Source of the DNA: Anaerolineaceae bacterium
Lineage (GTDB): Bacteria > Chloroflexota > Anaerolineae > Aggregatilineales > Phototrophicaceae
NCBI GenBank assembly: GCA_020634115.1
Contig: JACKCH010000012.1
Coordinates: forward strand, 558,001 to 622,000
Reading direction: 5' to 3'
DNA: 64,000 nt
The notes below the pieces were generated by a model. It was not told where the DNA came from. It worked only from the letters and a program-made list of their open reading frames with translations, and ran no database searches. Below are positions 9,024 to 17,382 of the stretch, piece after piece. The position numbers and the translations under genes were made by a program. Positions within the stretch are counted from its first letter, which is position 1. The number at the start of each line of letters is the position of its first letter.

Positions 9024-10057
9024 TGGAGTTCCTTTAATGTGGCAATAATCACTTCCGGCGCGACATCTTTCACTATTTCCGCCCTCCCTACTCCGCGCAA
9101 CAGTACGAAGCGAGAGTTTCCATTCTGCCATTTTTTGTCAGTGTGCATCGCTTCGTAAAGGAGTTCCGGGTCGAGGTTGCCCAAACGCTGCGGGAGTTGG
9201 ACAATTTGCAGAATCGTTTCGATCTGCTCTGTCAGGTCTGTACCGCACAATCCTAATTTGTGGGACAACCGCCCCGCTGCCAGCAGCCCTACCCCCACCG
9301 CTTCACCGTGCGGCCAGCGATAACTGGAAACCTGCTCAACGGCGTGGGCGAAGGTATGCCCCAGGTTCAGGTGAGCGCGGATGCTTTGCTCAAACGGGTC
9401 CTGCTGCACCACGTCCACCTTGACCTGCACTGCCCGGCACACGAGTTCGGCAGCTTGTTGTGTGTTGTTTTGACTACACGAAGCCATTTCAAGCAGTTCA
9501 GGATCAGCCAGCAGGCCATGTTTGATGACTTCCGCCAATCCACAGCGCCATTCACGTTCGGGCAGCGTTGTCAGGGTTTCAGGATCAACCAACACTTTAT
9601 CCGGTTGCTTGAACGCGCCAACTAGATTCTTGCCCTGTGGCAAGTCCACGCCGACTTTGCCCCCCACACTTGAATCCACCATCGCCAGCAGACTCGTCGG
9701 CACTTGCACCAATCGCACGCCACGCATATAGGTCGCCGCCACAAACCCGGCGGTATCGCCCACTACGCCACCGCCCAGCGCGACCACCGTCCCACCCCGA
9801 TCCAGCCCGGCGGAAACACACCCGGCGTACAACTCGGCAACCGTTTCGAGCGTCTTGTACTGTTCGCCATCCGGCATGGTCAACACAGCGGCGTCCAGTT
9901 GTCGCGCCAGACTTTCACCATACAGCGGCGCTATGGTCGTGTTGGTGATGACGACTACTCGACCACGCAGCCCCCAGGATGCGGCACGCCGCAGCAAACC
10001 CGGCTCAATCAGAATGTCATAATCGCCGCCGGGCGCGGTTACGCGGATTGCTGCCAT
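9020..10057 (-). CDS. aroB: 3-Dehydroquinate synthase
   Basis: NAD- and metal-dependent cyclisation of DAHP to 3-dehydroquinate, second step of the shikimate pathway. The 345-residue protein has the NAD-binding GGGVVGDTAGFVAATYMRG segment, the phosphate-binding DSSVGGKVGVDLP motif, the metal ligand region GLAEVIKHG (Glu/His), and the HxxxHAVE-type LNLGHTFAHAVE and WPHGEAV motifs that complete the metal site. It overlaps aroK by 19 bases at its start and aroQ by 4 bases at its end, so these three genes are tightly coupled. Confidence 0.97.
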   Translation of the reverse strand: MAAIRVTAPGGDYDILIEPGLLRRAASWGLRGRVVVITNTTIAPLYGESLARQLDAAVLTMPDGEQYKTLETVAELYAGCVSAGLDRGGTVVALGGGVVGDTAGFVAATYMRGVRLVQVPTSLLAMVDSSVGGKVGVDLPQGKNLVGAFKQPDKVLVDPETLTTLPEREWRCGLAEVIKHGLLADPELLEMASCSQNNTQQAAELVCRAVQVKVDVVQQDPFEQSIRAHLNLGHTFAHAVEQVSSYRWPHGEAVGVGLLAAGRLSHKLGLCGTDLTEQIETILQIVQLPQRLGNLDPELLYEAMHTDKKWQNGNSRFVLLRGVGRAEIVKDVAPEVIIATLKELQ

Positions 10058-10545
10058 AGGGCGATAACCTCCTCAGCTACTTCTTCCGGCGTTTTGCTGG
10101 TGGTGTTAATTTGATGGAGAATCGCGGCATACGCCGCCTGGCGAGTTGCAAGCAGCGCCTGCCAATCATCGCGCAGCAGCGGACGCTCCCCAGCAGTATC
10201 ACCAACCCGCTGTTCAATCGCTTCTGGCGTCGCATTCAGACAGATGACCAGCCCGGAGGCCAGCATCACGCGGCGGTTGCCATCATCTACCAGCATCCCG
10301 CCACCCGTAGCAATCACATAGCCCCGGTGCGCGGCCAGGAAACGACATAAGCGCCGTTCCATCGCCCGGAATGCGGCCTCGCCATCCTGCGCGAAAATAT
10401 CGGGGATCGCCCGTCCGTCACGCCGCACAAGCTCCGCATCGGTATCTATAAACTCCCGTTTAAGCCGCGCCGCCACCAAATGGCCGACAGTGGTTTTCCC
10501 CGTCCCCATAAACCCGGTCAGCACGATATTGCGATCACTACTCAT
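10039..10545 (-). CDS. aroK: Shikimate kinase
   Basis: Phosphorylates shikimate at O3 with ATP. P-loop GFMGTGKTT (residues 11-19), shikimate-binding DTDAELVRRDGR (about 34-45), EAAFRAMERR and the GGG motif (ATGGGM, about 80-85), lid arginines in ERPLLRDDW. Length 168 is normal for a stand-alone kinase. It overlaps aroC upstream by 8 bases and aroB downstream by 19. Confidence 0.96.
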   Translation of the reverse strand: MSSDRNIVLTGFMGTGKTTVGHLVAARLKREFIDTDAELVRRDGRAIPDIFAQDGEAAFRAMERRLCRFLAAHRGYVIATGGGMLVDDGNRRVMLASGLVICLNATPEAIEQRVGDTAGERPLLRDDWQALLATRQAAYAAILHQINTTSKTPEEVAEEVIALWQQSA

Positions 10546-11716
10546 AGCCGAAGCGCCATTCAGTGTTATCCATCAGCAAATCACTCAACCGCGCCTGCCG
10601 CAGTGCCTCAAAACGCGGGCGCATCTCATCCAGGCTGTCACCGCCGAGCTTTTCCAGCAGTGCGTCGGCCAGTACCAGCGCCAACATCGCTTCCCCCACC
10701 GGAATAGCGCGAGGCAACGCACAGAAATCGCTGCGCTCGTAAGTGGTGGCCTCCGGTTGCCCGGTTGCCAGATTCACCGAGTCGATTCCTTGCAACACCG
10801 TCGCAATCGGCTTCATGGCGACCCGCGCCACAATCGGTTCTCCAGTTGAGATGCCCCCCTCGATGCCGCCCGCCCGGTTGGTATGCCGCCCCAGGCTGTC
10901 GCCATCGTCATTGAGGATAATTTCATCCTGCACCTGCGTACCGCGTCGGGTCGCATTCGCGAAGCCGGGGCCAATTTCCGCCCCCTTCATGGCATGGATA
11001 CTCACCATCGCCGCCACAATTCGCGCATCCAGCCGTCGATCCCAATGCACATGCGAGCCTAATCCCGGCGGGGCATCCAGCGCGACGATCTCCATAATGC
11101 CGCCGAGCGTGTCCTTGTCAATTTTCACCTGCCGGATGGCTTCCCGCATCGCCGCTGCTGAGTCCGACGCTGGACAGCGCACGTCGTTCTCCTCCGCAGC
11201 ACGGAAACGCTCCGCATAGGGCATTTCCGCCGGGATTTCCCCCACTACGTCGCCAATCTGCACGACATAACCGCCAACTATGATGCCGAACTCCGCCAGC
11301 AACCGTTTGCAGACTGCCCCCGCCGCAACACGCATCGTTGTTTCGCGGGCGCTGGCCCGCTCTAACGCCAACCGTAGTTCCCGGTAGCCGTATTTGACCG
11401 CGCCGGTCAGGTCAGCATGGCCGGGGCGCGGCGTGGTCATCGGCGGAATGTCGCGTTCTTTCCAGTTCTTGAAATCCCGATTTTCGACCAGTAAGGCAAT
11501 CGGCCCCCCGGTGGTTTTGCCGTTCATCACCCCGGCAGTGATGCGTACCGTATCGCGCTCAATGCTCATGCGCCCGCCAGAGCCATAGCCCTGCTGGCGG
11601 CGGAATAGTTCGCTGTTGATGTCGTCAGGAGTCAGCGGCACACCCGCCGGAAACCCTTCCAGGATGGCGGTCAACAGTGGGCCGTGTGATTCTCCGGCGG
11701 TCAGAAACCGTATCAT
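10538..11716 (-). CDS. aroC: Chorismate synthase
   Basis: FMNH2-dependent trans-elimination of phosphate from EPSP to chorismate, last step of the common pathway. TAGESHGP (residues 6-13), GYGSGGRMSIERD, RPGHADLTGAVKYG and the conserved RASARETTMRVAAGAV segment identify the family; the C-terminal GEAMLALVLADALLEKLGGDS is the expected end. 392 residues, normal length. It starts 3 bases after the aroE stop and runs into aroK. Confidence 0.97.
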   Translation of the reverse strand: MIRFLTAGESHGPLLTAILEGFPAGVPLTPDDINSELFRRQQGYGSGGRMSIERDTVRITAGVMNGKTTGGPIALLVENRDFKNWKERDIPPMTTPRPGHADLTGAVKYGYRELRLALERASARETTMRVAAGAVCKRLLAEFGIIVGGYVVQIGDVVGEIPAEMPYAERFRAAEENDVRCPASDSAAAMREAIRQVKIDKDTLGGIMEIVALDAPPGLGSHVHWDRRLDARIVAAMVSIHAMKGAEIGPGFANATRRGTQVQDEIILNDDGDSLGRHTNRAGGIEGGISTGEPIVARVAMKPIATVLQGIDSVNLATGQPEATTYERSDFCALPRAIPVGEAMLALVLADALLEKLGGDSLDEMRPRFEALRQARLSDLLMDNTEWRFGYE

Positions 11717-11719
11717 GTA

Positions 11720-12553
11720 TTACCTCGCTCCCAGCGCATCCCTGGCCGCCGCCAACATCACGTCTACCGGCGCGGGTTGTCCTGTCCAGATTTCAAAGGA
11801 TTTTGCCCCCTGCCGGACGAGCATACCCAATCCGCCTATGGCACGTCCACCATTTGCCTCGGCCTGTTTCATCAGCAGTGTTTTTTCTGGGCGATACACC
11901 ATATCGTAAACCGTCACGCCTTTGGGAAACGGCACGCCATTTATCCAGGGCGATTCTTCCGTATGCGGCCACATGCCCACCGAGGTACAGTTGACAATCA
12001 GCCCCGCGCCCCACTCCGCCGCATCATCCAACGTCATGACTTCAACACCACTCAGATTGGCCGAAAGCGCCAGATTCGCCAGCATTTCCTGCGCCCGTTT
12101 GCGGGTGCGGTTGACGACGACAACCTCCGCCCCGGCCTGCGCCAGGCCATAGACCGCTGCCCGCGCTGCCCCCCCTGCCCCCAGGACAATGACTCGCGTC
12201 CCGGCCAGCGGCACATCGTACGCTTCCAGATCACCAATAAAACCCAACACATCGGTATTGGTCGCTGTATCATCACGGAAATCAATGGTATTCACCGCAC
12301 CCACCGCCCGCGCCCGTTCGTCAGGGCGCACATAGGGGATGACAGTCTGCTTGTGCGGGATGGTCACATTCACCCCCACATAACCACCCTCCCCTTTGAG
12401 CGTTTTGAGTCCCTGGCGCACGATGTCCGGCGGGATGGGTACAGCATCATAATGCCAGTCGGTCATACCGAGTGCCGCGAAGGCCGCATTGTGTATGGCC
12501 GGGCTGATGCTGTGCGCCACCGGCCAGCCGATAATGCCGACTTTATTTGTCAT
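11720..12553 (-). CDS. aroE: Shikimate dehydrogenase
   Basis: NADPH-dependent reduction of 3-dehydroshikimate. The N-terminal substrate domain has GWPVAHSISPAIHNAAF and NVTIPHKQTV with the catalytic Lys; the paired Asp is in NTDVLGF. The Rossmann domain carries GAGGAARAAVYGL and the NADP-discriminating VNRTRKRA. The C-terminal GLGMLVRQGAKSFEIWTG is characteristic. 277 residues. Its start overlaps the end of the small membrane protein gene by 11 bases. Confidence 0.96.
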   Translation of the reverse strand: MTNKVGIIGWPVAHSISPAIHNAAFAALGMTDWHYDAVPIPPDIVRQGLKTLKGEGGYVGVNVTIPHKQTVIPYVRPDERARAVGAVNTIDFRDDTATNTDVLGFIGDLEAYDVPLAGTRVIVLGAGGAARAAVYGLAQAGAEVVVVNRTRKRAQEMLANLALSANLSGVEVMTLDDAAEWGAGLIVNCTSVGMWPHTEESPWINGVPFPKGVTVYDMVYRPEKTLLMKQAEANGGRAIGGLGMLVRQGAKSFEIWTGQPAPVDVMLAAARDALGAR

Positions 12554-12842
12554 TGGCGGATTCGCCCGATGAAAAATTACTGTCCATATGGTCAGCGTTC
12601 CTTCTCTTTATGCTTATCCGCCGTAGAAACCAAAGCGACAAAACTAACATTATTATCGTGCCCAGACAGTAGCCGATTCCGCATAATCCCAGGCCAGTAT
12701 CGCAATCCCGACAATACGCGCTGCTATTCACATACACCAATGCGATGACAACAGATATGATCGCACCAACAATAAACCAGAGCAGGGAAACCGCACTGAA
12801 AATTACCAGGTTACGCACCATCCTGCCAAATAACGACCACAT
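12543..12842 (-). CDS. Small two-helix membrane protein inside the aro operon
   Basis: A 99-residue frame between aroA and aroE that fills the only gap of that size in the operon. Two hydrophobic segments are visible, about residues 9-37 and 52-69, separated by a short loop with three Cys (YCRDCDTGLGLC), and the C-terminal tail is charged. It overlaps aroE by 11 bases and begins 6 bases after the aroA stop. I recognise no family. The spacing supports a real gene; the loop cysteines could bind metal or form a disulfide, which is inference only. Confidence 0.55.
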   Translation of the reverse strand: MWSLFGRMVRNLVIFSAVSLLWFIVGAIISVVIALVYVNSSAYCRDCDTGLGLCGIGYCLGTIIMLVLSLWFLRRISIKRRNADHMDSNFSSGESANDK

Positions 12843-12848
12843 AGCGTT

Positions 12849-14162
12849 TTACATCTCACTCACCCGCACGTCCGCGCCCAGGCTAACCAATGTTTCCGCG
12901 AAGCCGGGGAACGAGTCGCCTGCACAGCGAGCGTCCAGTACGGTTGTCCGGCCTTCTGCCACCAGTCCGGCCACAGCCATGCTCATGGCTATCCGGTGGT
13001 CGTCGTGGCCGTCTACGACACCCGCCATCAAGTCCTGCGGCCCAGTGATGACAAAACCATCTTTCGTTTCAGTAATTTCCGCGCCCAGTTTGCGCAGTTC
13101 AGCCGTCATTACGGCCAAACGATCCGTTTCTTTAACGCGCAATTCTTCAGCCTCGCGGACAATGGTGGTGCCTTCCGCACCCAGCGCAGCAACCATTAGA
13201 ATCGGGAACTCGTCAATCATCCGCACGACCTTATCACCACCGACATCCGTTCCCTTTAACACGCTGTGGCGCACCCGTATTGTACCCACCGGCTCGCCAG
13301 CTTCCAGCCCGGTTTCGGTGATCGTGATGTCCGCGTTCATCGCCAGCAGCACGTCCAGCAGCCCGGTACGGGTTTCGTTGAGGTTGATACCGGTCAGGGT
13401 GATGTCGCTCCCCGGCACCAGCAGCGCCGCCGCAATCAGGAATGCAGCCGAAGAAATATCGCCCGGAACGATCATATCCACCGGCTGAAGCACATTCCCC
13501 GGATTCAACACGACGGTATCACCCTCTACCGACAGGTCTGCGCCCATCGCCGACAGCATCCGTTCGGTGTGGTCACGCGCCGGGCCAGGCTGGGTAATCG
13601 TCGTCGCACCTTTAGCGAACAGCCCCGCCAGCAGCACGGCACTTTTGACCTGGGCACTGGCTACCGGCATATCATACTGGATTCCGTGTAATTCTGCTGG
13701 GCGGATCATCAACGGTGCATGATTCTCTACTGAATGAATGTCCGCGCCCATCATCTGTAACGGCGCTAAAATGCGTTTCATCGGGCGGCGTCGCAGTTGT
13801 TCGCTGCCATCCAGTACACTACCAAAGGGCTGCCCGGCCATAATCCCCGCCAACAACCGTATTCCCGTCCCAGCGTTCAGCAAGTCAAGCGCTCCCGCTG
13901 CCGGGGAGAGTTTCCCACCATGTATCGTCAATTCATTCCGACTGTGCCGTTCAACCGGCACGCCCAACGCCTGAATCGCCCGCAGCGAAGCTTCGGTATC
14001 GCCCGCCGCCAACCAACCGCGCACCTGGCTCACACCCGCCGCCAGCGCCCCCAGGAGTACCGCCCGGTGGGAGAGGGACTTATCGCCCGGAACCGCCGTC
14101 GTCCCCCGCAGCGGCACACCGGGATTCACCACGAATTGATCTTTCGCCCTATCCATTATCAT
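12849..14162 (-). CDS. aroA: 5-Enolpyruvylshikimate-3-phosphate synthase
   Basis: Transfers the enolpyruvyl group of PEP to shikimate-3-phosphate. 437 residues with GDKSLSHRAVLLGALA (shikimate-phosphate binding Lys/Ser/Arg), LNAGTGIRLLAG, LDGSEQLRRRPM and RVKETDRLAVMTAELRKLG near the C-terminus, plus DDHRIAMSMAVAG. The second residue of the NAGT motif region (NAGTGIR rather than NAGTTMR) suggests a class with Gly where glyphosate-sensitive enzymes have Thr/Ala; I note this without concluding on sensitivity. Its ATG forms an ATGA overlap with the tyrA stop. Confidence 0.96.
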   Translation of the reverse strand: MIMDRAKDQFVVNPGVPLRGTTAVPGDKSLSHRAVLLGALAAGVSQVRGWLAAGDTEASLRAIQALGVPVERHSRNELTIHGGKLSPAAGALDLLNAGTGIRLLAGIMAGQPFGSVLDGSEQLRRRPMKRILAPLQMMGADIHSVENHAPLMIRPAELHGIQYDMPVASAQVKSAVLLAGLFAKGATTITQPGPARDHTERMLSAMGADLSVEGDTVVLNPGNVLQPVDMIVPGDISSAAFLIAAALLVPGSDITLTGINLNETRTGLLDVLLAMNADITITETGLEAGEPVGTIRVRHSVLKGTDVGGDKVVRMIDEFPILMVAALGAEGTTIVREAEELRVKETDRLAVMTAELRKLGAEITETKDGFVITGPQDLMAGVVDGHDDHRIAMSMAVAGLVAEGRTTVLDARCAGDSFPGFAETLVSLGADVRVSEM

Positions 14163-15049
14163 TTCGCCTTACTTTCGTATCCACGATACCAATCTAAACG
14201 GGCTTCCCGTGCCGGGCGTAAAAACTCGGTTACTTCCTTATCATCCCGCGAGATGAGTTTGGCTTCCAGCAGCGCCAACTGCACCCGGAACAGGGCCAAC
14301 AGTGTCGCTACCGCTTGCGTGTTGGTACTCAGGATGTCGCCCATCATCTCAACATCGCTCCCGGCTAACCGGGACATATCCCGAAAACCACCCGCTGCCA
14401 ATTCCCATACCGTCGCGTCGCTTTCGCCTTCTTTTGCCACGGTTGCCACCAACGCCGAACTCAGCAAATACGGCAAATGGCTGATGGCCGCGACGAGCCG
14501 GTCATGGCGCACGGCGTCCATCTCAAAGGGGACGGCTTGCAGCGTTTCGACCAGTTCCAGTGCCCGCAGCCGGGCGGCTGGCGTGGTACGCCGCGTGGAG
14601 CACAGCACGAACGGCCTGCCCCGGTAGAGAGTCGCGTCGCTGGCGGTGATGCCGCTGCGTTCCTTCCCGGTCATCGGGTGACAGGCAACCGCCTGAATCC
14701 CAATGGGCAAGCGCCCCATCGCATCGCAAATATCCTCTTTGGTACTGCCGATATCAACCAGCAGCGTGTTTGAACGCAGATATGAACCAATACGCCGTTC
14801 GATCATCCCCAGGATAACCCGCACAGGAGCGGCCAGGATGACCACATCGGCATCCTTCACCCCTTCTTTGAGGTCATCCGTCGCCTGATCCACAATGAAA
14901 TGCTCCACCGCATAGCGGCGTGTAGCTTCATCGGGGTCAACCCCGGTAATTGTATCCGCCACCCCGCGCAAAGCCAGCGCCATTGAGCCACCCATCAACC
15001 CCAGGCCAACAATGGTCAGGTGACGGCAGCTAAAGCCACCCGGACTCAT
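14159..15049 (-). CDS. tyrA: Prephenate dehydrogenase
   Basis: NAD(P)-dependent oxidative decarboxylation of prephenate to 4-hydroxyphenylpyruvate, the tyrosine branch. Rossmann motif VGLGLMGGSMALALRG (about residues 13-28), DIGSTKEDI, and the signature ACHPMTGKERSGI with catalytic His are present. At 296 residues there is no C-terminal ACT domain, so feedback control would have to come from elsewhere, for example the Tyr-rich leader upstream of the operon. ATGA overlaps connect it to both neighbours. Confidence 0.95.
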   Translation of the reverse strand: MSPGGFSCRHLTIVGLGLMGGSMALALRGVADTITGVDPDEATRRYAVEHFIVDQATDDLKEGVKDADVVILAAPVRVILGMIERRIGSYLRSNTLLVDIGSTKEDICDAMGRLPIGIQAVACHPMTGKERSGITASDATLYRGRPFVLCSTRRTTPAARLRALELVETLQAVPFEMDAVRHDRLVAAISHLPYLLSSALVATVAKEGESDATVWELAAGGFRDMSRLAGSDVEMMGDILSTNTQAVATLLALFRVQLALLEAKLISRDDKEVTEFLRPAREARLDWYRGYESKAK

Positions 15050-15531
15050 AGTTCCTCTTTCAAATACACATCCATTTGGTAAGTAAACACATCAAAACCC
15101 ATCTTGCGGAAGAAACCCTGCGCCTGTGTATTGAACCCCAGAGTGCCCAATGTAACACGCTCAACACCTTCTCGGCGAGCCAGGTCAAACACGGCATTTA
15201 TCAGCGCCCGGCCATATCCTCCGCCCTGATAGTCGGGTTTGACAGAAATCTGGTCAATATGAATCATTCTTCGCGCATAGGTATATGCGTTTTCAGGTCT
15301 TTCGCTCACATGAGCATACACGTACCCAATGGCTTCCCCATCATCTTCAACGACGAACACCCATCCATCCGGGTTGACCAGAATCCGTTCCCGGCAGTCG
15401 GCCACAAACAGCGCCGGGTCATCTGCCGGTTTGAAGAGGTGTGGCAGCGCGTCCGCGTGAAGCTGCTGCACATCACAAATAAGCCGCCCGACAATTTCGG
15501 CATCGGCCAGAGTCGCCTGTCGAATCTGCAT
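15046..15531 (-). CDS. GNAT family N-acetyltransferase
   Basis: 161-residue acetyl-CoA-dependent transferase. The N-terminal IRQATLADAEIVGRLI strand-helix, the QISVKPDYQGGGYGRALINAVFDLA acetyl-CoA loop (Q/RxxGxG/A type, about residues 95-119) and LGTLGFNTQAQGFFRKMGF are standard. Substrate unknown. It lies between aroF and tyrA with a 4-base overlap to tyrA, so it is a passenger of the aromatic operon. Confidence 0.9.
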   Translation of the reverse strand: MQIRQATLADAEIVGRLICDVQQLHADALPHLFKPADDPALFVADCRERILVNPDGWVFVVEDDGEAIGYVYAHVSERPENAYTYARRMIHIDQISVKPDYQGGGYGRALINAVFDLARREGVERVTLGTLGFNTQAQGFFRKMGFDVFTYQMDVYLKEEL

Positions 15532-15541
15532 ATTGGCCTCC

Positions 15542-16558
15542 TTACGCGGTACGTCCTACCGCTTCGGCTACCCGCCGCACCTGTTCCATCAAGGACTTGA
15601 AACGCTCTGGTTTCAGGCTCTGGCGACCATCCGAAAGGGCTTCATCCGGTCTGGGATGCACTTCGATAATCAATCCGTCCGCCCCTGCCGCCACCGCACC
15701 ACGCGAAATGGCTTCGACATACTCCCACAGGCCAACGGCATGACTCGGATCCGCGATCACTGGCAGATGAGTCAGCGACTTCAGAACCGGAATGGCGTTC
15801 AGGTCAAAAGTGTTGCGCGTCGCTTTCTCAAACGTGCGAATCCCGCGCTCACAAAGCATCACCCGTCGGTTGCCCTGCGCCAAAATATATTCCGCCGACA
15901 TCAGCAAATCCTCAACCGTATTGCTCATCCCGCGCTTGAGGAGAATAGTGTGCTGGCTTTCCCCAGCAGCATTCAACAACGTGAAATTCTGCATATTCCG
16001 CGCCCCGATTTGCAGCACATCAGCATATTGACAGACCAACGGCACTAGCGCCGGGTCCATCACCTCCGTGACAACCGGTAGTCCGGTCACCTCGCGTGCT
16101 TCGGCCAGCCATTGCAACCCCTTTTCGCCGTGTCCCTGGAAACTGTAGGGAGAGGTGCGCGGTTTGAAGGCCCCGCCTCGTAAGGCCGTCGCCCCGGCTT
16201 CCTTAACGGCACAGGCGGTTTCAATGATCTGCTCCCGGCTTTCCACCGAACACGGCCCGGCGATGACGAGCACCTTGTTCCCGCCCATCTGCGAGCCATT
16301 CAACGGCACGAGGCTATTGCCAGGGTGAAAGTGACGACTGGCGAGTTCGTAGGGGACAGAAAGTTGCATCACGTTTTCCACGCCGTCCATCGTGGCATAG
16401 TTTTCTTCAAGCAGCGGCGTAGCGCTTTCGCCAACCACACCAATAATCGTGTGATCCGCGCCTTCGGAAAGGTGCGCCACGTAGCCGTCGTGCTTAATCC
16501 GGGCGATCACATCTGAAATTGCTTTGGCTGAAGCCTTTACTTTCATTACGACGATCAT
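15542..16558 (-). CDS. aroF: 3-Deoxy-7-phosphoheptulonate (DAHP) synthase, type I-beta with regulatory domain
   Basis: Condenses PEP and erythrose-4-phosphate, the entry step of the shikimate pathway. Residues 1-70 form a ferredoxin-like/ACT-like domain (MIVVMKVKASAKAISDVIARIK onward), as in the Thermotoga-type enzyme, where it mediates Tyr/Phe feedback. The catalytic barrel has IAGPCSVESREQ, GGAFKPRTSPYSFQGHG, EVMD, GARNMQNFTLL, KRGMSNT, ERGIRTFE and the metal-site DPSHAVG and EVHPRPDEALSDG. It follows aroH by 99 bases that contain a small palindrome and precedes the GNAT gene by 10 bases. Confidence 0.96.
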   Translation of the reverse strand: MIVVMKVKASAKAISDVIARIKHDGYVAHLSEGADHTIIGVVGESATPLLEENYATMDGVENVMQLSVPYELASRHFHPGNSLVPLNGSQMGGNKVLVIAGPCSVESREQIIETACAVKEAGATALRGGAFKPRTSPYSFQGHGEKGLQWLAEAREVTGLPVVTEVMDPALVPLVCQYADVLQIGARNMQNFTLLNAAGESQHTILLKRGMSNTVEDLLMSAEYILAQGNRRVMLCERGIRTFEKATRNTFDLNAIPVLKSLTHLPVIADPSHAVGLWEYVEAISRGAVAAGADGLIIEVHPRPDEALSDGRQSLKPERFKSLMEQVRRVAEAVGRTA

Positions 16559-16605
16559 AAATCCTTCACTTTCATCTATGCGGGATTTTGTGTGTTATCA
16601 AGGCA

Positions 16606-16624
16606 GGGCGCACGCCATGCGCCC
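16606..16624. repeat. Intergenic palindrome, GGGCGCA/TGCGCCC
   Basis: Perfect 7-base arms with a 5-base loop in the aroH-aroF gap, followed by CCTAC. A near-identical copy lies at 61995-62015, and related GGGGC/GCCCC palindromes lie at 19279, 37566 and 63686. It has no U-tract, so it looks like a REP-like element or mRNA stabiliser rather than a terminator. Confidence 0.6.
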
Positions 16625-16657
16625 CTACGAATCCGCTTATTGATGAACTGTTTTCGA

Positions 16658-17056
16658 CTACTGACCCCGACTCTGCGGCGGCGTTGGTGCTGGGCTGAGG
16701 TCGGGACGTAAACGTCCCGCGTCATGCAAAAAGATGTGCTGGATTTCGTCCAGCGTTTTGGTTGTATTCCAGTGAATCAGGATACGGATGCAGCGTGCCA
16801 ACCCACCTGGCACATCCATTTCCAGGCACCCCAGCAGCGCCGTTCGCTGCCAGCCCAATTCCCGCGCAGCCTTCGCCGGGTACACCGCGTTTAAGTCCGG
16901 CGTGGTCGTAAACACCACGCTGGCGACATCATCCTCCTCAATCCCGTTGGCGTCAATCATCGCCACCAGGAGTTCCTTTGTCGCGGCGAGAATTACATCC
17001 ACTGTGTTACTCTCGACTGTGGTCGCGCCACGCACGCCCCGGAACATCATCGTCAT
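16658..17056 (-). CDS. aroH: AroH-type monofunctional chorismate mutase
   Basis: Converts chorismate to prephenate; first gene of the Tyr/shikimate operon. The trimeric AroH fold is recognised from RGVRGATTVESNT (residues 5-17), with the active-site Arg, TTTPDLNAVYPAKAARELGW and the MDVPGGLARCIRILIHWNT block. Start at ATG 17056 because AAAGGGGGGAG sits just upstream; the open frame extends to 17083 but that part overlaps the attenuator. Length 132 includes a short Pro-rich tail. The terminator of the leader ends 26 bases before the ATG. Confidence 0.95.
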   Translation of the reverse strand: MTMMFRGVRGATTVESNTVDVILAATKELLVAMIDANGIEEDDVASVVFTTTPDLNAVYPAKAARELGWQRTALLGCLEMDVPGGLARCIRILIHWNTTKTLDEIQHIFLHDAGRLRPDLSPAPTPPQSRGQ

Positions 17057-17081
17057 ACTCCCCCCTTTTCGCTTCAGTAAC

Positions 17082-17112
17082 AAAAAAGGCGCGGAGCGTT
17101 TGCTCTGCGCCT
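17082..17112 (-). terminator. Attenuator terminator of the aro operon
   Basis: On the minus strand an 11-base stem (17102-17112 with 17087-17097, one A/C mismatch, tetraloop 17098-17101) is followed at once by six U residues. It lies 26 bases upstream of the aroH ATG and downstream of the Tyr-rich leader ORF, as expected for the terminator arm of an attenuator. It may also stop read-through from the trp operon. Confidence 0.85.
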
Positions 17113-17137
17113 CTGGGTTTTCCCATTTTACTCTGGT

Positions 17138-17245
17138 CTACAGGACTGTCTCTGTATACCCGGCACGCAACACTCCACCATCCCCTATGTGGCTCTCAAA
17201 GTAATAATAATAGGTGGCGAAACGTGCGTGAACGGAGTCAGACAC
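17138..17245 (-). CDS. Leader peptide of the aro operon, Tyr4-Phe control codons
   Basis: A 35-codon frame starting with GTG at 17245 (an in-frame TTG at 17251, with AGGG 4 bases upstream, is an alternative) and ending with TAG at 17138-17140. Codons 12-16 (17198-17212) read TAT TAT TAT TAC TTT, that is Tyr-Tyr-Tyr-Tyr-Phe, with a further Tyr at codon 30. It lies between a TTGACA promoter and an intrinsic terminator directly before aroH. The arrangement is that of ribosome-mediated attenuation: stalling at the Tyr/Phe run when charged tRNA is scarce should prevent terminator folding. The segment GTGCCGGG at codons 27-29 could pair with CCC and GGCGC in the terminator 5' arm as an antiterminator, which is inference. 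Confidence 0.8.
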   Translation of the reverse strand: MSDSVHARFATYYYYFESHIGDGGVLRAGYTETVL

Positions 17246-17281
17246 CGACAATAAACCCTGTTTTTCTCCAGAATGTCGCAA

Positions 17282-17310
17282 AGCGTAACAGAAGCTCACC
17301 AACTTGTCAA
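17282..17310 (-). promoter_or_regulatory. Promoter of the aroH-glnA operon
   Basis: Perfect TTGACA (17305-17310), 17-base spacer, TACGCT (17282-17287; 3 of 6). Transcription would start near 17275, about 25-30 bases before the leader ORF. It lies about 70 bases after the stop of the last trp-operon gene, with no obvious terminator in between. Confidence 0.65.
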
Positions 17311-17382
17311 ATACTTCACAGGTTTTAACTGCACCCTGGCTATCTTAACCAATGCTATATGTGTAATTCCGCCAACTGCGCC

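Noticed and set aside
11777..12748. 323-codon rightward frame opposite aroE
   Set aside because: aroE is unmistakable on the other strand; the rightward product is His/Arg-rich shadow sequence.
17056..17128. A second ATG-started frame overlapping the attenuator as an alternative leader peptide or aroH start
   Set aside because: It starts after the Tyr-rich frame, has no ribosome-binding site and runs out of frame with aroH.
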